NCBI RefSeq assembly: GCF_024704385.1
Contig: NZ_JAJDFX010000002.1
Span: 1,240,001-1,304,000 of the forward strand
Direction of reading: 5' to 3'
DNA length: 64,000 nt
Source of the DNA: Cellulomonas sp. P24
GTDB lineage: Bacteria; Actinomycetota; Actinomycetes; Actinomycetales; Cellulomonadaceae
The notes beneath the pieces were generated by a model, which worked only from the letters and a program-made list of their open reading frames with translations, was not told where the DNA came from and searched no databases. Positions 26,169 through 34,809 of the stretch are shown one piece after another (the stretch's first letter is position 1; each line of letters starts with the position of its first letter). A program made the position numbers and the translations under genes.

Positions 26169-26746
26169 TCGGGAATCTGCGCCCAAGCAGCACGGAGCGC
26201 TACCTCTCGGAGGTGGACACGCGCCTCCTTGACCTGCCGTGGCGGGAACGTCGCCAGATCCGACGGGACCTGCGAGAACACCTCGACGAGATCGGAATCG
26301 ATCCCCCCAGCGTCGACCCCGCTGAGTACGCGCGCGAGATCCGCGCCTCGCGGCAGCCCGGGGTGCACGAGGGTCGACCGAGCGGGGTCCGACGCCTCTG
26401 GCCCACCCCGACCGAATGGCTGCTCAACGGAATCTCTGGGATCGCGTTCCTCTTCAGCGTCTTCATCGCCTGGCACGCGACAGGCACCATGGCGACATCG
26501 TCGGACGCGGTCGGACTCGTGGACGCCTACAGGTCAGCGCTCCAAGCGGACTTGCCAGCTCCGGAACTCATGGGACTGAACACTCTCGGTCTCGTGATCT
26601 ACCCGGCCGGTTGGCTCCTCGGTCAGGCAGTCGCCTCGCGAGCCCTGCGCGACGCCAGTCCGAGGCGCCGCGCATGGACGATGGGTGTTGCAGTCCTCCT
26701 GACTCTCGGCCTGCTCATCCACCTGACGATCTGGTTCCGAGCGTGA
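26165..26746 (+). CDS. HAAS-domain membrane protein paired with PadR
   Basis: The 193-residue protein begins with a HAAS-like cytoplasmic helical domain (RYLSEVDTRLLDLPWRERRQ, then IRRDLREHLDEIG) followed by three membrane spans starting at LLNGISGIAFLFSVFIAW. HAAS/DUF1700 proteins are nearly always encoded directly after a PadR regulator, as here with a four-base overlap. They are thought to help sense or relay envelope stress. It and PadR probably govern the divergent efflux operon. Confidence 0.8.
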   Translation: MIGNLRPSSTERYLSEVDTRLLDLPWRERRQIRRDLREHLDEIGIDPPSVDPAEYAREIRASRQPGVHEGRPSGVRRLWPTPTEWLLNGISGIAFLFSVFIAWHATGTMATSSDAVGLVDAYRSALQADLPAPELMGLNTLGLVIYPAGWLLGQAVASRALRDASPRRRAWTMGVAVLLTLGLLIHLTIWFRA

Positions 26747-26864
26747 CCTGACCGGTCCGCGGAGCATTCCGGCTCGCACCGTGGGGAGCCGGTCGGCGCC
26801 GGATCGCGGCGCCGCCCGCGGGCCCAAGCACGTGGCACGTCGGAGTGTCACCTTCTCGCGAAGC

Positions 26865-26892
26865 TGACCCCGGCGCCACCGATCAGGGGTCA
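26865..26892. terminator. Candidate bidirectional terminator between convergent genes
   Basis: TGACCCC (26865-26871) pairs with GGGGTCA (26886-26892) across a 14-base loop. It lies in the 223-bp gap between the plus-strand HAAS gene and the minus-strand lipoprotein gene. There is no T tract, which is common for actinobacterial terminators. Confidence 0.4.
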
Positions 26893-26985
26893 CCTACCCG
26901 TGCAGCAGACCACGAGGCACTTCTTGAGGTTCGCCGTCTCGACCGCCGCGTGAAACGGGGTCCGTCCGCCTACGTTCCCCCGCCC
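26893..26985 (-). pseudogene. Possible ankyrin-repeat remnant
   Basis: In one minus-strand frame the sequence reads GGRTPFHAAVETANLKKCLV, which matches the start of an ankyrin repeat (G-x-TPLHxA-A-xx-G/N), then stops after TGR. There is no start codon and less than one repeat, so at most it is a gene scrap. It overlaps the 3' end of the lipoprotein gene in another frame. Confidence 0.3.
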
Positions 26986-27563
26986 GTCGCCGAAGCAGTG
27001 TCCGGGATCTCAAGGTCCGAGAGTGGCACCACGTCGGTGGGGAAGAGCTGCTTGAGCACGGACTCTCTACAAGTGATGTCGGCATAGTCCTCGAGCGCGC
27101 CCGCCCCCGAGTCGATCGTGACCTGCCAGCAGGTCACCAGCTGGACGCGGGCCTCGGTTACCCCCACCTTGGCCACTCCGCTGCCTTGTGAGACGACTCC
27201 CAGCGTGACGCGTTCGCCTGCGATCGTCCCGGACACGATGATGCTCCCGTCCCCGATGCCGAACTCGACCTGGTCGGACCAGATGAACGCGTCATCCTTG
27301 TTGAGGACGTCGACATCGCCGCAGGGCGCCAACACGTTCGGCAACACGTCCGGCCCGAGGGCCGGATCGACCTGAGGTGCCACCGACGTCAGGCAACCGA
27401 CCGCCTCGGTGAGGTTCGTTTGCAGCCGATCGAGTGCACCTTCGCGCGCCACGGTCTCGACGCGGTCGGCACCGCACGCGGCCAGAGTCACGCACAGGAC
27501 CGGGACACCGAGCGCTCGCCACCGGTGCCTATGGATGTCGCGCAAGGGACTGCTCCGCGGCAC
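26970..27563 (-). CDS. Putative lipoprotein of unknown function
   Basis: The 197-residue product has a type II signal peptide: a basic N-terminus (RDIHRHRWR), a short hydrophobic run and lipobox VTLAAC. The mature protein has paired cysteines and a helical region (ALDRLQTNLTEAVGCLTSV) followed by mixed strands. GTG 27563 is chosen because AGGAG lies eight bases upstream; TTG 27533 is an alternative. The gene has no visible partner apart from the overlapping small gene upstream. No family recognised. Confidence 0.65.
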   Translation of the reverse strand: MPRSSPLRDIHRHRWRALGVPVLCVTLAACGADRVETVAREGALDRLQTNLTEAVGCLTSVAPQVDPALGPDVLPNVLAPCGDVDVLNKDDAFIWSDQVEFGIGDGSIIVSGTIAGERVTLGVVSQGSGVAKVGVTEARVQLVTCWQVTIDSGAGALEDYADITCRESVLKQLFPTDVVPLSDLEIPDTASATGGGT

Positions 27564-27786
27564 CGGCCCTCTCCTCTTCCCTGTGTGCGATCGACTCCAC
27601 ACGTCGATCCCAGGACATCGCGGCGGCGGCGGTGTGGACCGCCTCGCGGGATGCCCTCCAGCTCTGGATCCAGTCCTGAGTGTCGGCAGCGTGCCTGCGG
27701 CACTCGGAGACGGCGCCGAGGTACGCGTTGGCGGTGTCCAACGGCCGGAGTTGGAGGGCTTCCTGTCGCCGTCGCGCAGCCGCCAC
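27529..27786 (-). CDS. Small helical protein, hypothetical
   Basis: This 85-residue frame starts at GTG 27786 and overlaps the lipoprotein gene by 35 bases. It is rich in Ala, Arg, Gln and Glu and looks fully helical (RRRQEALQLRPLDTANAYL, WIQSWRASREAVHTAAAAM). No family is recognised and no strong ribosome-binding site is seen. The helical periodicity and position upstream of a lipoprotein gene make it plausible but not certain as a real gene. Confidence 0.4.
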   Translation of the reverse strand: MAAARRRQEALQLRPLDTANAYLGAVSECRRHAADTQDWIQSWRASREAVHTAAAAMSWDRRVESIAHREEERAGAAEQSLARHP

Positions 27787-28047
27787 GCGACCGAGTCGCG
27801 TGCTGACGAGGTACGTGACTCCGCAACGGTAGAGGAGACTCCGGGTTCCTGGAGCGCCCTTCCCGTGAGCGCTGTCGACGTCGACTGACCTGCTGGTGTC
27901 GTGACGCCATGGGGTTCACTCTCGCCCGACGTTGACAGCGACCGACACCGTGCGCCAACCAGGCATCGACGCCGGCTGCGACACCAGCGTCGCCTCGGCG
28001 GTCCAGTCCGCGACCTCCGAGGAGAGCCCGGCACTCAGTCATCAACG

Positions 28048-28476
28048 TCAGCTGTCCGCGCTGAGGAGTGCCTCCTCGCTCCGGCGCAGGGTGGTGCGCC
28101 TGCGGGCCCTGACGCCCAAGAGCACGAGCTCGACGACGAGGGTCAGGAGCCCGAGGGCCACCGCAACGGCGAAGGCCAGCACCGAGTTGATCATGATCAA
28201 CACGCCGAGGTCCATCACGGCGCCATCGTTGCCAACCCCCAGCTCCCTGCCGTTGGCGCACACACCACCGCCGTGGCACGGCACCGCAACACCGTTCCGT
28301 CCCCACGTGACCAACAGGCCGCCGAGGAAGAACGCGGCGACTGCCCCGAGCGGCGTGAGCCCGGCGCACCACAACCGGATCCGGCGGCTGCCCCGCCACC
28401 ACAGCAGCGGCCACGCCACGACGAGCAGAACCGGCAGGAGATAGCACTCCCATGACCATCCGGTGATCAGGTCCAT
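28048..28476 (-). CDS. Small membrane protein, hypothetical
   Basis: The 142-residue protein has three predicted membrane spans: YLLPVLLVVAWPLLWW, LGAVAAFFLGGLLVTWG and the long VLAFAVAVALGLLTLVVELV. A short loop between spans two and three has two cysteines (VPCHGGGVCANG). The ATG at 28476 follows GGAAGG, so the upstream 66 codons of open frame are dropped. No functional family is evident. The 261-bp gap downstream holds nothing I can name. Confidence 0.6.
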   Translation of the reverse strand: MDLITGWSWECYLLPVLLVVAWPLLWWRGSRRIRLWCAGLTPLGAVAAFFLGGLLVTWGRNGVAVPCHGGGVCANGRELGVGNDGAVMDLGVLIMINSVLAFAVAVALGLLTLVVELVLLGVRARRRTTLRRSEEALLSADS

Positions 28477-28608
28477 GACAACGACCTTCCGGGCACGGTG
28501 CGGCCCGACGAGTCCACCAGCGCCGATCCTGTCGCCGGCTTGACCAGTTCCCTGCTGAAGCCACGGACGACGATCATTCAGCCCCCCAGTCCATCGATGG
28601 CCATGAAG

Positions 28609-28750
28609 AGTCGTTCGAGCATCCGCCCAGATCCGGCCCCGTCCACCACCGTCGTCTGCCCATACTCCGCCCACAGTGACGAAAGAGACCCCCCCTCCCC
28701 GAAGGGAGAAGGGGCCTCTGACCTGCGGTCTTATCGACCAGCTGGTAGGG
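28609..28750. repeat. Copy A of a dispersed non-coding repeat with a UUCG hairpin
   Basis: About 130 bp here align with 44928-45043, sharing CCGCCCAGA, CCACCACCG-CGTCTGCCCA, a GAGACC run, CTCCCCGAAGGGAG and GGGCCTCTGACCTGC. On the minus strand the core reads CTCCC-TTCG-GGGAG, a five-pair stem closed by a stable UUCG tetraloop. The 407-bp gap between genes at 28477-28883 contains only this element. It may specify a structured RNA or be a remnant of a mobile element. Confidence 0.6.
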
Positions 28751-28883
28751 CTGTTGCTCGGTCACGTGCATGACGGAGCGCGAGCTCGGGCCGGTCTTCG
28801 GGACTGCTGTGGGTGTGCGCGGGTCCGTGGCGGCGCCCTGGTCGGTTGCCGACGGAGTCATTGGCTGCTGGCGACGCCCGGAG

Positions 28884-30023
28884 TCACGTCGGCCGGTGTG
28901 TCTCGGGGTTGCACGTGATCGTGTCGAGGTTGTACTCGAGGTAGGCGTACTGGCCTTGCGAGTCGGTGTTGTGCCAGCGGCCCTCCCCGCGGGTGGCCAG
29001 TCGTCGTGAACCCAGGATGCGGTAGTCGCGCACGGGCGTCGACCAGCGCTGCGCGGTGAAGGTGGAGCCGTCACGGGAAGCACTCAGCCGGTCGTCGGAG
29101 ACGAAGTCGACGAGGTCGCCGTCTTCGAACGTCAGGTCGGCCGTCACCGTCTGCGGGCCGTTGGTGAACTCACCACGGACGCGGTTGTCATCCAGGGAGT
29201 GCCAGGCGATTGGTGCGTCGATCAGCGCCGCGGGGGCCAGGATGCAAAGGTCGTTGAACAAGGTCACAGTCTCGGCCCGATCCATGTCGGGTCCCATGGA
29301 GTTGACCATCGGTAGCAGCGAGCACAGCTTGACGCGCATGGTGGCCGACGGGCCGACGAAGACGTGCAGGACGTCGACCGGCAGACCGAACATCGTGGCA
29401 TCCATGAAGAAGAACCGGCTGGGCGAGGGCCCGAAGGTATTGACCTGATCGCCGCGGTACGTCATCCACCGAGCCGTCGAACCTGAGCGGATCCGGCCAT
29501 GGAACCGAGCGGCCACGGACCAGACCCGCGGCTGACCGATGGCACCGGATCGGCGAACGTACTCCGCGACGAGGCCCGGGAGGTGAGCCAGATCGGCCTC
29601 AGTCACCATCGAGGCCGCGCCCGGGGCGGCCTCGCGCAATGCGGTCGCGGTGCGATGCTGGTACTCGGCGCGGTAGCTCGCCGGGCCGCGCGAGGCGAAA
29701 CCGTATCCCAGGGTGGCGAGCAGCAGGATGTTGGCCGCCGTGCCGATCTTGGCGTCGTTCCACGCCGTGAAGATCACGGCCTGGGAAACGACCACGCCGA
29801 AGATGCCGACGACCCACCACCTGCGGCTGCGAAACGCCAGCAGTACCCCTGTCGCCACGACCGCCAATGCGGCGGTCAACCAGGCGACGCCCATCGCAGG
29901 GCTGATCGGTTCGGGCAGTGTGGCCACCTTGGCCCAGCCCAGTCCCTTGGCTGCGCCAAGCAGGTGGATCAGGCCGTGCACGACGATGAGCACTGTGACG
30001 ATCCACCGCAGGACCGTCCTCAT
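28884..30023 (-). CDS. Membrane protein with DUF6544-like C-terminal domain
   Basis: The 379-residue protein has four N-terminal membrane spans (from VLRWIVTVLIVVHGLIHLLG to AANILLLATLGYGFA) and a roughly 240-residue soluble domain with VWSVAARFHGRIRSG, MDATMFGLPVDVLHVF and DLCILAPAALIDAPIAWH. I believe this matches the DUF6544 family of uncharacterised proteins. Start ATG 30023 shares a base with the stop of the small gene before it. Role unknown; likely in the membrane. Confidence 0.75.
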   Translation of the reverse strand: MRTVLRWIVTVLIVVHGLIHLLGAAKGLGWAKVATLPEPISPAMGVAWLTAALAVVATGVLLAFRSRRWWVVGIFGVVVSQAVIFTAWNDAKIGTAANILLLATLGYGFASRGPASYRAEYQHRTATALREAAPGAASMVTEADLAHLPGLVAEYVRRSGAIGQPRVWSVAARFHGRIRSGSTARWMTYRGDQVNTFGPSPSRFFFMDATMFGLPVDVLHVFVGPSATMRVKLCSLLPMVNSMGPDMDRAETVTLFNDLCILAPAALIDAPIAWHSLDDNRVRGEFTNGPQTVTADLTFEDGDLVDFVSDDRLSASRDGSTFTAQRWSTPVRDYRILGSRRLATRGEGRWHNTDSQGQYAYLEYNLDTITCNPETHRPT

Positions 30024-30316
30024 CAGAGGACATCCTGGTGGCCGCGGGACCGGACAGCAGTTCGGGGCTCTGGGAAGGGCGTTCCCGTCCGGGACAGTTG
30101 GATCGATACGGCCGCGACGATCGCCCCGGTCACGAGAGATAGCCACTTCACCAGGCTGAAGCTCTCCACCGGCCGCATTTGCCCGAGGATCCCGCCGGCC
30201 ACGACGAGGGCGCCCACGGGGAACAGGTAGAAGCGGCGAAGTGACACACCAACCACTGAGGCTCCTGCGACCGTCCGCGTGGCGGGCTCTCGAGCCGGCC
30301 GGACGTTCGTCGGCAT
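30023..30316 (-). CDS. Small two-helix membrane protein, hypothetical
   Basis: The 97-residue protein has two predicted spans (FYLFPVGALVVAGGILGQM and LVKWLSLVTGAIVAAVSIQ) flanked by basic tails. ATG 30316 is taken because the first span lies shortly after it. Its TGA overlaps the ATG of the DUF6544-like gene (TGATG), so the two form an operon. No family recognised. The 252-bp gap upstream contains its promoter region and no gene. Confidence 0.6.
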   Translation of the reverse strand: MPTNVRPAREPATRTVAGASVVGVSLRRFYLFPVGALVVAGGILGQMRPVESFSLVKWLSLVTGAIVAAVSIQLSRTGTPFPEPRTAVRSRGHQDVL

Positions 30317-30568
30317 CACGATCTCCCCGTCCAGTGGTTCAGATCCACGGCAGAACATATGAGTCACACGGGCAGATGTCGTGAGCCGAACGTCCTGAAG
30401 TAGCACACGCTGCCTCTGGGGGTAGCGCCCGTCGCGCCCGCCCGGAGTTGCAGCGCTGCGAACCCCGCGCGCTCGGAACGAGATGTCCGCCCCTGTGAGG
30501 TGTGTCATGCTCACGCGGAGGTGGCGCGGTCCGGCGATCAGCTCGAATCGATCCGTGAACCGTCGCCG

Positions 30569-31471
30569 TCACGGCCGCTCAGGACCGTCAGCGTCAGCGG
30601 TCGACCGCACGGTCCGGATGACCGCCATGACGTCCTCGTCCTGGTGGCCTGCGCGGGCTGCGGTGACGAAGTCCTCTTCGACCCCGGCGACTGCCCGCAG
30701 GTCGAGCCCGGTCGCAAGGCCGACGGCGCGGGCGAGGCGGACGTCCTTGAGAGCGTGCCGCAGCGGGAATCGAGGGGCGTAGTCCTCCGCGACGACCAGT
30801 GATCCTTTGCCTTTCCACAGCGGGGACGTGAAGTCGATCGCGTCCAGGACGTCGAGCATTACGCCCGGTTCGAGTCCTCCGATCTTCCCGAGCGTCAGGC
30901 TCTCCGCGAGCAGGGCGATCATCCCGGTGACGACGAGGTTCCCGGCGACCTTCATGAGGGATCCGGAACCGACTGGGCCCATCTCGAACACGGTTGCGCA
31001 CATGGCGTCGAGCTGGGGACGCACTCGGGTGAGGTCGTCCGGGGATGCGCCGACCACGGCCCACAGGTCCCCGGAGAGTGCGGGTTCGGTCGAGCCGAAG
31101 ACCGGCGAGTCGACGAGGTGGATGTCCGTGTCGGCGAGCCGGGACGCGACCCGGTGCATGCATGACGGGCTCGTCGTCGACATGTCGATGACCACGCTTC
31201 CCGGACTCATCGCCTGGGCGACGCCGCCCGCGCCGAAGAGGAGGTCCTCGAGTGCGTCGTCGTCGGAGACCATCGTGATGAGCACGGTGCTGACGGCGCC
31301 GACCTCCGCGGCGGAATCGGCGACGCGCGCCCCGAGGTCTCGTAGGGGTTCTGCCTTCGCCGGAGTCCGGTTCCAGACCGTGAGCGGGAAGCCTGCGCGG
31401 GCGAGGTTGGCGGCCATCGGGCCGCCCATGAGTCCGAGTCCGATGAAGCCGGTGGGTGCCGTGATGGTCAT
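30569..31471 (-). CDS. NAD(P)-dependent beta-hydroxyacid dehydrogenase family protein
   Basis: The 300-residue enzyme has the N-terminal motif GFIGLGLMGGPMAANLARAG, the substrate loop DSPVFGSTEPALSGDL and the catalytic Lys in GSGSLMKVAGN, as in 3-hydroxyisobutyrate, tartronate-semialdehyde and L-threonate dehydrogenases. It overlaps dhaL by four bases and is the last gene of the catabolic operon. It probably oxidises or reduces a short hydroxy-acid or aldehyde by-product of aldol cleavage; the exact substrate is open. Confidence 0.88.
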   Translation of the reverse strand: MTITAPTGFIGLGLMGGPMAANLARAGFPLTVWNRTPAKAEPLRDLGARVADSAAEVGAVSTVLITMVSDDDALEDLLFGAGGVAQAMSPGSVVIDMSTTSPSCMHRVASRLADTDIHLVDSPVFGSTEPALSGDLWAVVGASPDDLTRVRPQLDAMCATVFEMGPVGSGSLMKVAGNLVVTGMIALLAESLTLGKIGGLEPGVMLDVLDAIDFTSPLWKGKGSLVVAEDYAPRFPLRHALKDVRLARAVGLATGLDLRAVAGVEEDFVTAARAGHQDEDVMAVIRTVRSTADADGPERP

Positions 31472-32085
31472 GATGCGCTCCGTCGTGCAAGGTCGAGGCC
31501 TTCGAGGAACCTGAGGAATGTGGTGGCGCCGGGGTCTTGGAGTCCCTTGCTCCTTTCGCCGAGCCACGATGCCCGTCCGCGCATCGACTGCAGGGAGCGC
31601 GTTCGCTCGACACCCTCGCGAGCGGCCTGGATGCCTGCAGCGAGGGGGGCGTCGGGGGTGGACTCCATGGCCGCGAGGGCTGGGACGATCGCGTCGAGGA
31701 TGGTCTTCTCGCCGACGTGTGATCTGCCCCGGGTCGCGATGCTCTGCGCGGCGGCCGTGCCGATCGTCAACCCGGCCCGGAGGTCGATGTCCTGGACCTC
31801 GCCGATCGCCCGTGCCGCGGCGAGCAGCGCCCCGCCGACAAGTGCAGCCATCGTGGACGGGTTCGCGTCGGCGAAAGCCGCCGCCGCTGTCCTGAGAACC
31901 GCGGCCGGGGTCGCGTCCTCCGCCAGGTGCCCGCAGGCGGCGATCACGGCGGCGCTGCCCGTCGACACGGTGATGCCCAGATCGCCGTCACCCAGGGCTG
32001 CGTCGAGGTCGCGCAGCTCATCGGAGCACGTCGCGAGGTGCTTCAGGGCGACGTCGATGGTCCGGATGAGTTCGGGTGTCCGCAT
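31468..32085 (-). CDS. dhaL: Dihydroxyacetone kinase DhaL-type nucleotide-binding subunit
   Basis: The 205-residue all-helical protein has the metal/ATP-binding triad in LDAALGDGDLGITVSTG (residues about 25-41) and the DhaL signature helices (NPSTMAALVGGALLAA, GRSHVGEKTILDAIVPAL). The -GITVSTG variant differs from the PTS-type DhaL consensus, pointing to an ATP-using two-gene kinase such as those for dihydroxyacetone or erythrulose. It lies 12 bases after dhaK. No DhaM is present, supporting ATP rather than PTS as phosphate donor. Confidence 0.9.
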   Translation of the reverse strand: MRTPELIRTIDVALKHLATCSDELRDLDAALGDGDLGITVSTGSAAVIAACGHLAEDATPAAVLRTAAAAFADANPSTMAALVGGALLAAARAIGEVQDIDLRAGLTIGTAAAQSIATRGRSHVGEKTILDAIVPALAAMESTPDAPLAAGIQAAREGVERTRSLQSMRGRASWLGERSKGLQDPGATTFLRFLEGLDLARRSAS

Positions 32086-32097
32086 CGGGGCATCCTC

Positions 32098-33099
32098 TCA
32101 GCGCTGTTCGAAGAAGGGAGACCGGGCCGGTGCGGCCAGGAGCTCGGCGGTCGAGGCGTCGAGTCGCATGAGGCTGATCGACGCGCCCGCCATCTCCAGG
32201 CTCGTCGCGTACTCCCCGACGTAGCACCGTGCGCTCTGCACGCCGAGTGCTGTGAGTCGGGCGTGCACGTGCCGGTACATGACGTAGAGCTCTTCGAGTG
32301 GCGTCGCCCCCATGCCGTTGACCAGGACGGCGACCTGCTCACCTGCTCTCAGGTCGAGGTCAGCGATGATCGGGTCGAGCAGCCGGTCGACGATCGCGTC
32401 GGCGGTCTCGAGCGGACCACGGTGGACACCAGGTTCACCGTGGATGCCGATCCCGATCTCCATCTCGCCGTCGTCCAGCTCGAAGGTCGGTCTGCCCACG
32501 GTCGGCAGGATCGTCGGTGAGAGCCCGATCCCCATCGTGCGGGTGGAGTCGACGGCCGCCCGCGCGGCCGCAGCCACCGAGTCGAGGTCATCCCCGCGCT
32601 CGGCCGCGGCCCCGGCGCACTTGTATGCGAAGAACAGTCCGGCGACGCCGCGCCGGTCGGCCAGGCGCTCGACGGGTTGGCTCGCCACGTCGTCCGTGAC
32701 CAGGACGGTCCTGGTCTCGATGCCCTCGAGCTCGGCCAGGTCCGCGGCGAGGTCGAAGTTCAGGACGTCGCCGCCGTAGTTGCCGTACAGGTACAGGACC
32801 CCGGCGCCGCCGTGACTGGCGCGCGTGGCATCCAGGCACTGCTGCGCCGACGGTGGGGAGAAGACGTTCCCGACGGCGACCCCGCTGCACAACCCCTCTC
32901 CGACGTACCCGAGGAAGGTGGGGAGGTGACCGGAGCCGCCACCGGTGACGATGCCCACGTGGCCCGTCTTCGGGGAGTCGGCGCGCACGATGGCCCGGCA
33001 GTCCGCGGACGCGGCACGCAGTTGGTCCGGGTGGGCGAGCAGCAGCCCGTCGAGCATCTCGTCGACGAACCGTTTCGGGTCGTTGATGATCTTCTTCAC
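32098..33099 (-). CDS. dhaK: Dihydroxyacetone kinase DhaK-type substrate-binding subunit
   Basis: The 333-residue protein carries the DhaK pattern: IVTGGGSGHLPTFLGYVGEG, YGNYGGDVLNFD and the loop GIGIHGEPGVHRG with the His that binds substrate covalently. GTG 33099 follows GGAGG by eight bases; the much longer open frame upstream is not coding. With DhaL it makes a triose/tetrose ketose kinase. In this operon it could rescue dihydroxyacetone released by an aldolase, or phosphorylate erythrulose or a related ketose. Confidence 0.92.
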   Translation of the reverse strand: MKKIINDPKRFVDEMLDGLLLAHPDQLRAASADCRAIVRADSPKTGHVGIVTGGGSGHLPTFLGYVGEGLCSGVAVGNVFSPPSAQQCLDATRASHGGAGVLYLYGNYGGDVLNFDLAADLAELEGIETRTVLVTDDVASQPVERLADRRGVAGLFFAYKCAGAAAERGDDLDSVAAAARAAVDSTRTMGIGLSPTILPTVGRPTFELDDGEMEIGIGIHGEPGVHRGPLETADAIVDRLLDPIIADLDLRAGEQVAVLVNGMGATPLEELYVMYRHVHARLTALGVQSARCYVGEYATSLEMAGASISLMRLDASTAELLAAPARSPFFEQR

Positions 33100-33167
33100 G
33101 GGCAGCCTCCGGTGGTGCGACGGGGTGATCGAGACGATGGGGGCATCGGCCCGTGCGGGGGCGTTGG

Positions 33168-33210
33168 CGCCCGACCGGCGGGAGATCTGCGAGCTCCCGC
33201 CGGTCGGGCG
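33168..33210. terminator. Strong hairpin between class II aldolase and dhaK
   Basis: CGCCCGACCGGCGGGAG (33168-33184) pairs perfectly with CTCCCGCCGGTCGGGCG (33194-33210), a 17-bp stem with a 9-base loop, two bases after the aldolase stop. It could be a partial terminator that lowers expression of dhaKL relative to the upstream genes. The 113-bp gap has no promoter I can recognise with confidence. Confidence 0.65.
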
Positions 33211-33212
33211 TC

Positions 33213-33896
33213 TCAGCGCGCGATGATCCCGAACCTGCGCTGCACGGCCGCGATCCGCCCGGGGCTCAGCTGGCGTTCGCCGTCGATCTGGCGCACCAGG
33301 TAGGTCATGTGCGCGGAGTACTCCAGACGCTCCATCGCCAGGTACGCGGTCATGAGGTCGCCGGCCCAGGTGATCGCCCCGTGGTGCTCGAGCAGACAGC
33401 CCGGATGGCTCCGGACGTACGGTTCGATCGAGTCCGGGACCTCGTCGGTGGACGGCGTCGCGTACGGCGCCAGCGGGATCTCCGGCATCGCGACGATGCT
33501 TTCCGGCATCAGCTTGCCCACGAGCACCTCGCCCTTGATCGCGAATGCGGTGGCGTAGGGCGGATGGGCATGCACGACGGCACCGACCTCGGCGGAAGTC
33601 TGGTAGGCCCGCAGGTGCATGAGAATCTCTGTCGACGGCTGCCTGGCGCCGGCCCCGAGCGCCACGACGGCGCCGTCGAGGTCGACGACCGGCAGCATCG
33701 CGGGGGTCAGGTACCCCTTGCTGACGCCGGTCGGGGTGCACACGATCGTGCCGTCGGGCAGCTGCGCGGAGATGTTGCCGTCGTTGGCGGCCACCATCCC
33801 CCGGGTCCAGAGGTTGCGCCCGATGTCGCAGATCTGGCGTCGGAGCTCCGCCTCGAGGTCCGCCGGTGACGGGTCCTGGCCGGTCTGGGTCGTCAT
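33213..33896 (-). CDS. Class II (FucA/AraD-type) sugar-phosphate aldolase
   Basis: The 227-residue enzyme has AANDGNISAQLPDG for phosphate binding, the acidic STEILMHLRAY, the zinc ligands in VVHAHPPYA and the third His in LLEHHGAI. Family members cleave ketose-1-phosphates such as fuculose-1-phosphate, or 5-deoxyribulose-1-phosphate in the DHAP shunt, to dihydroxyacetone phosphate plus an aldehyde. In this locus with MtnK- and MtnA-like genes, the second role is a good fit. ATG 33896 begins one base after the LsrF-like stop. Confidence 0.88.
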   Translation of the reverse strand: MTTQTGQDPSPADLEAELRRQICDIGRNLWTRGMVAANDGNISAQLPDGTIVCTPTGVSKGYLTPAMLPVVDLDGAVVALGAGARQPSTEILMHLRAYQTSAEVGAVVHAHPPYATAFAIKGEVLVGKLMPESIVAMPEIPLAPYATPSTDEVPDSIEPYVRSHPGCLLEHHGAITWAGDLMTAYLAMERLEYSAHMTYLVRQIDGERQLSPGRIAAVQRRFGIIAR

Positions 33897-33897
33897 G

Positions 33898-34782
33898 TCA
33901 GTCCTGCGCCCCGCCGGACAAGTCGCGGTACGTCTCGGTGGCCGCAGCTGGGGTCGCGCCCTCGTGGACCACGGCGCGAACGGCCTTGATCATCGCTTCG
34001 GGGTGCTGGCGCTGGAAGATGTTCCGGCCCATGTCCACGCCCGAGGCACCCTGGTCGACCGCCTGGTAGGCCATCGTCAGCGCGTCGGCCACCGGTAGCT
34101 TCTTGCCGCCGGCCATGATGATCGGTACCGGGCACGCCGCCGTGACGTGGGCGAAGTCCTGCTCGCAGTAGTAGGTCTTGACGACCTGGGCGCCGAGCTC
34201 GGCGATCATCCGTGTGGCCAGTCCGAGGTACCGGGCGTCGCGCACCATCTCGCGTCCGACCGCGGTGACCCCGACGACGGGGATGCCGTACTGCAGGCCG
34301 GCGTCGACCAGCTGGGTCATGTTGTGGACCGATTGCGTCTCCTGCTCGCCACCGATGAACACCTGGACGGCGACCGCGGCTGCGTCGATGCGGACGGCGT
34401 CCACCATGTCCATGGCGATGCGCTCGTCGGAGAGGTCCTTGAGGATCGACGGTCCCCCGGAGGCGCGCAGCACGAGGGCGTTGTCGCAGCCGGCAGGGAT
34501 CACGGTGCGCATGATCCCGCGGGTCGCCATGAGCGCGTCGGCGTACGGCGCGAGCGGCACGATGGTCAGGTCGACCCGCTCCAGGCCGCTCGTCGGGCCC
34601 TGGAAGTAGCCGTGGTCGAACGCGAGCATCACGGTGCGCCCGTCGGACCGGAAGAAGCGGCCCAACCGGTGCCGCATCCCGAAGTCGAGCTGACCTGCGC
34701 CCTTGACGTTGGTGCCCTCGACGACCTGGGGGCGGTCCAGCCCGTAGTCCTTGGCGACGACGTTGCCCTCGAGATCAGCCAC
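33898..34782 (-). CDS. lsrF: LsrF-type 3-hydroxy-5-phosphonooxypentane-2,4-dione thiolase / class I aldolase family
   Basis: The 294-residue TIM-barrel protein reads like LsrF along its whole length: [48 protein letters not shown], the catalytic Lys in [21 protein letters not shown] and [13 protein letters not shown]. LsrF ends autoinducer-2 breakdown by transferring an acetyl group to CoA and releasing DHAP. No LsrK, LsrG or LsrR gene is here, so a different phosphorylated five-carbon substrate is possible. GTG 34782 has a GGAG site eight bases upstream. Confidence 0.87.
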   Translation of the reverse strand: MADLEGNVVAKDYGLDRPQVVEGTNVKGAGQLDFGMRHRLGRFFRSDGRTVMLAFDHGYFQGPTSGLERVDLTIVPLAPYADALMATRGIMRTVIPAGCDNALVLRASGGPSILKDLSDERIAMDMVDAVRIDAAAVAVQVFIGGEQETQSVHNMTQLVDAGLQYGIPVVGVTAVGREMVRDARYLGLATRMIAELGAQVVKTYYCEQDFAHVTAACPVPIIMAGGKKLPVADALTMAYQAVDQGASGVDMGRNIFQRQHPEAMIKAVRAVVHEGATPAAATETYRDLSGGAQD

Positions 34783-34809
34783 GGTGGTACTCCATTTCTT
34801 GCGCGGCCA

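Noticed and set aside
32098-33741. 547-codon version of DhaK with an N-terminal extension
   Set aside because: The extra 214 codons lie opposite or out of frame with the class II aldolase and across a strong hairpin; GTG 33099 has a GGAGG site and the normal family N-terminus.
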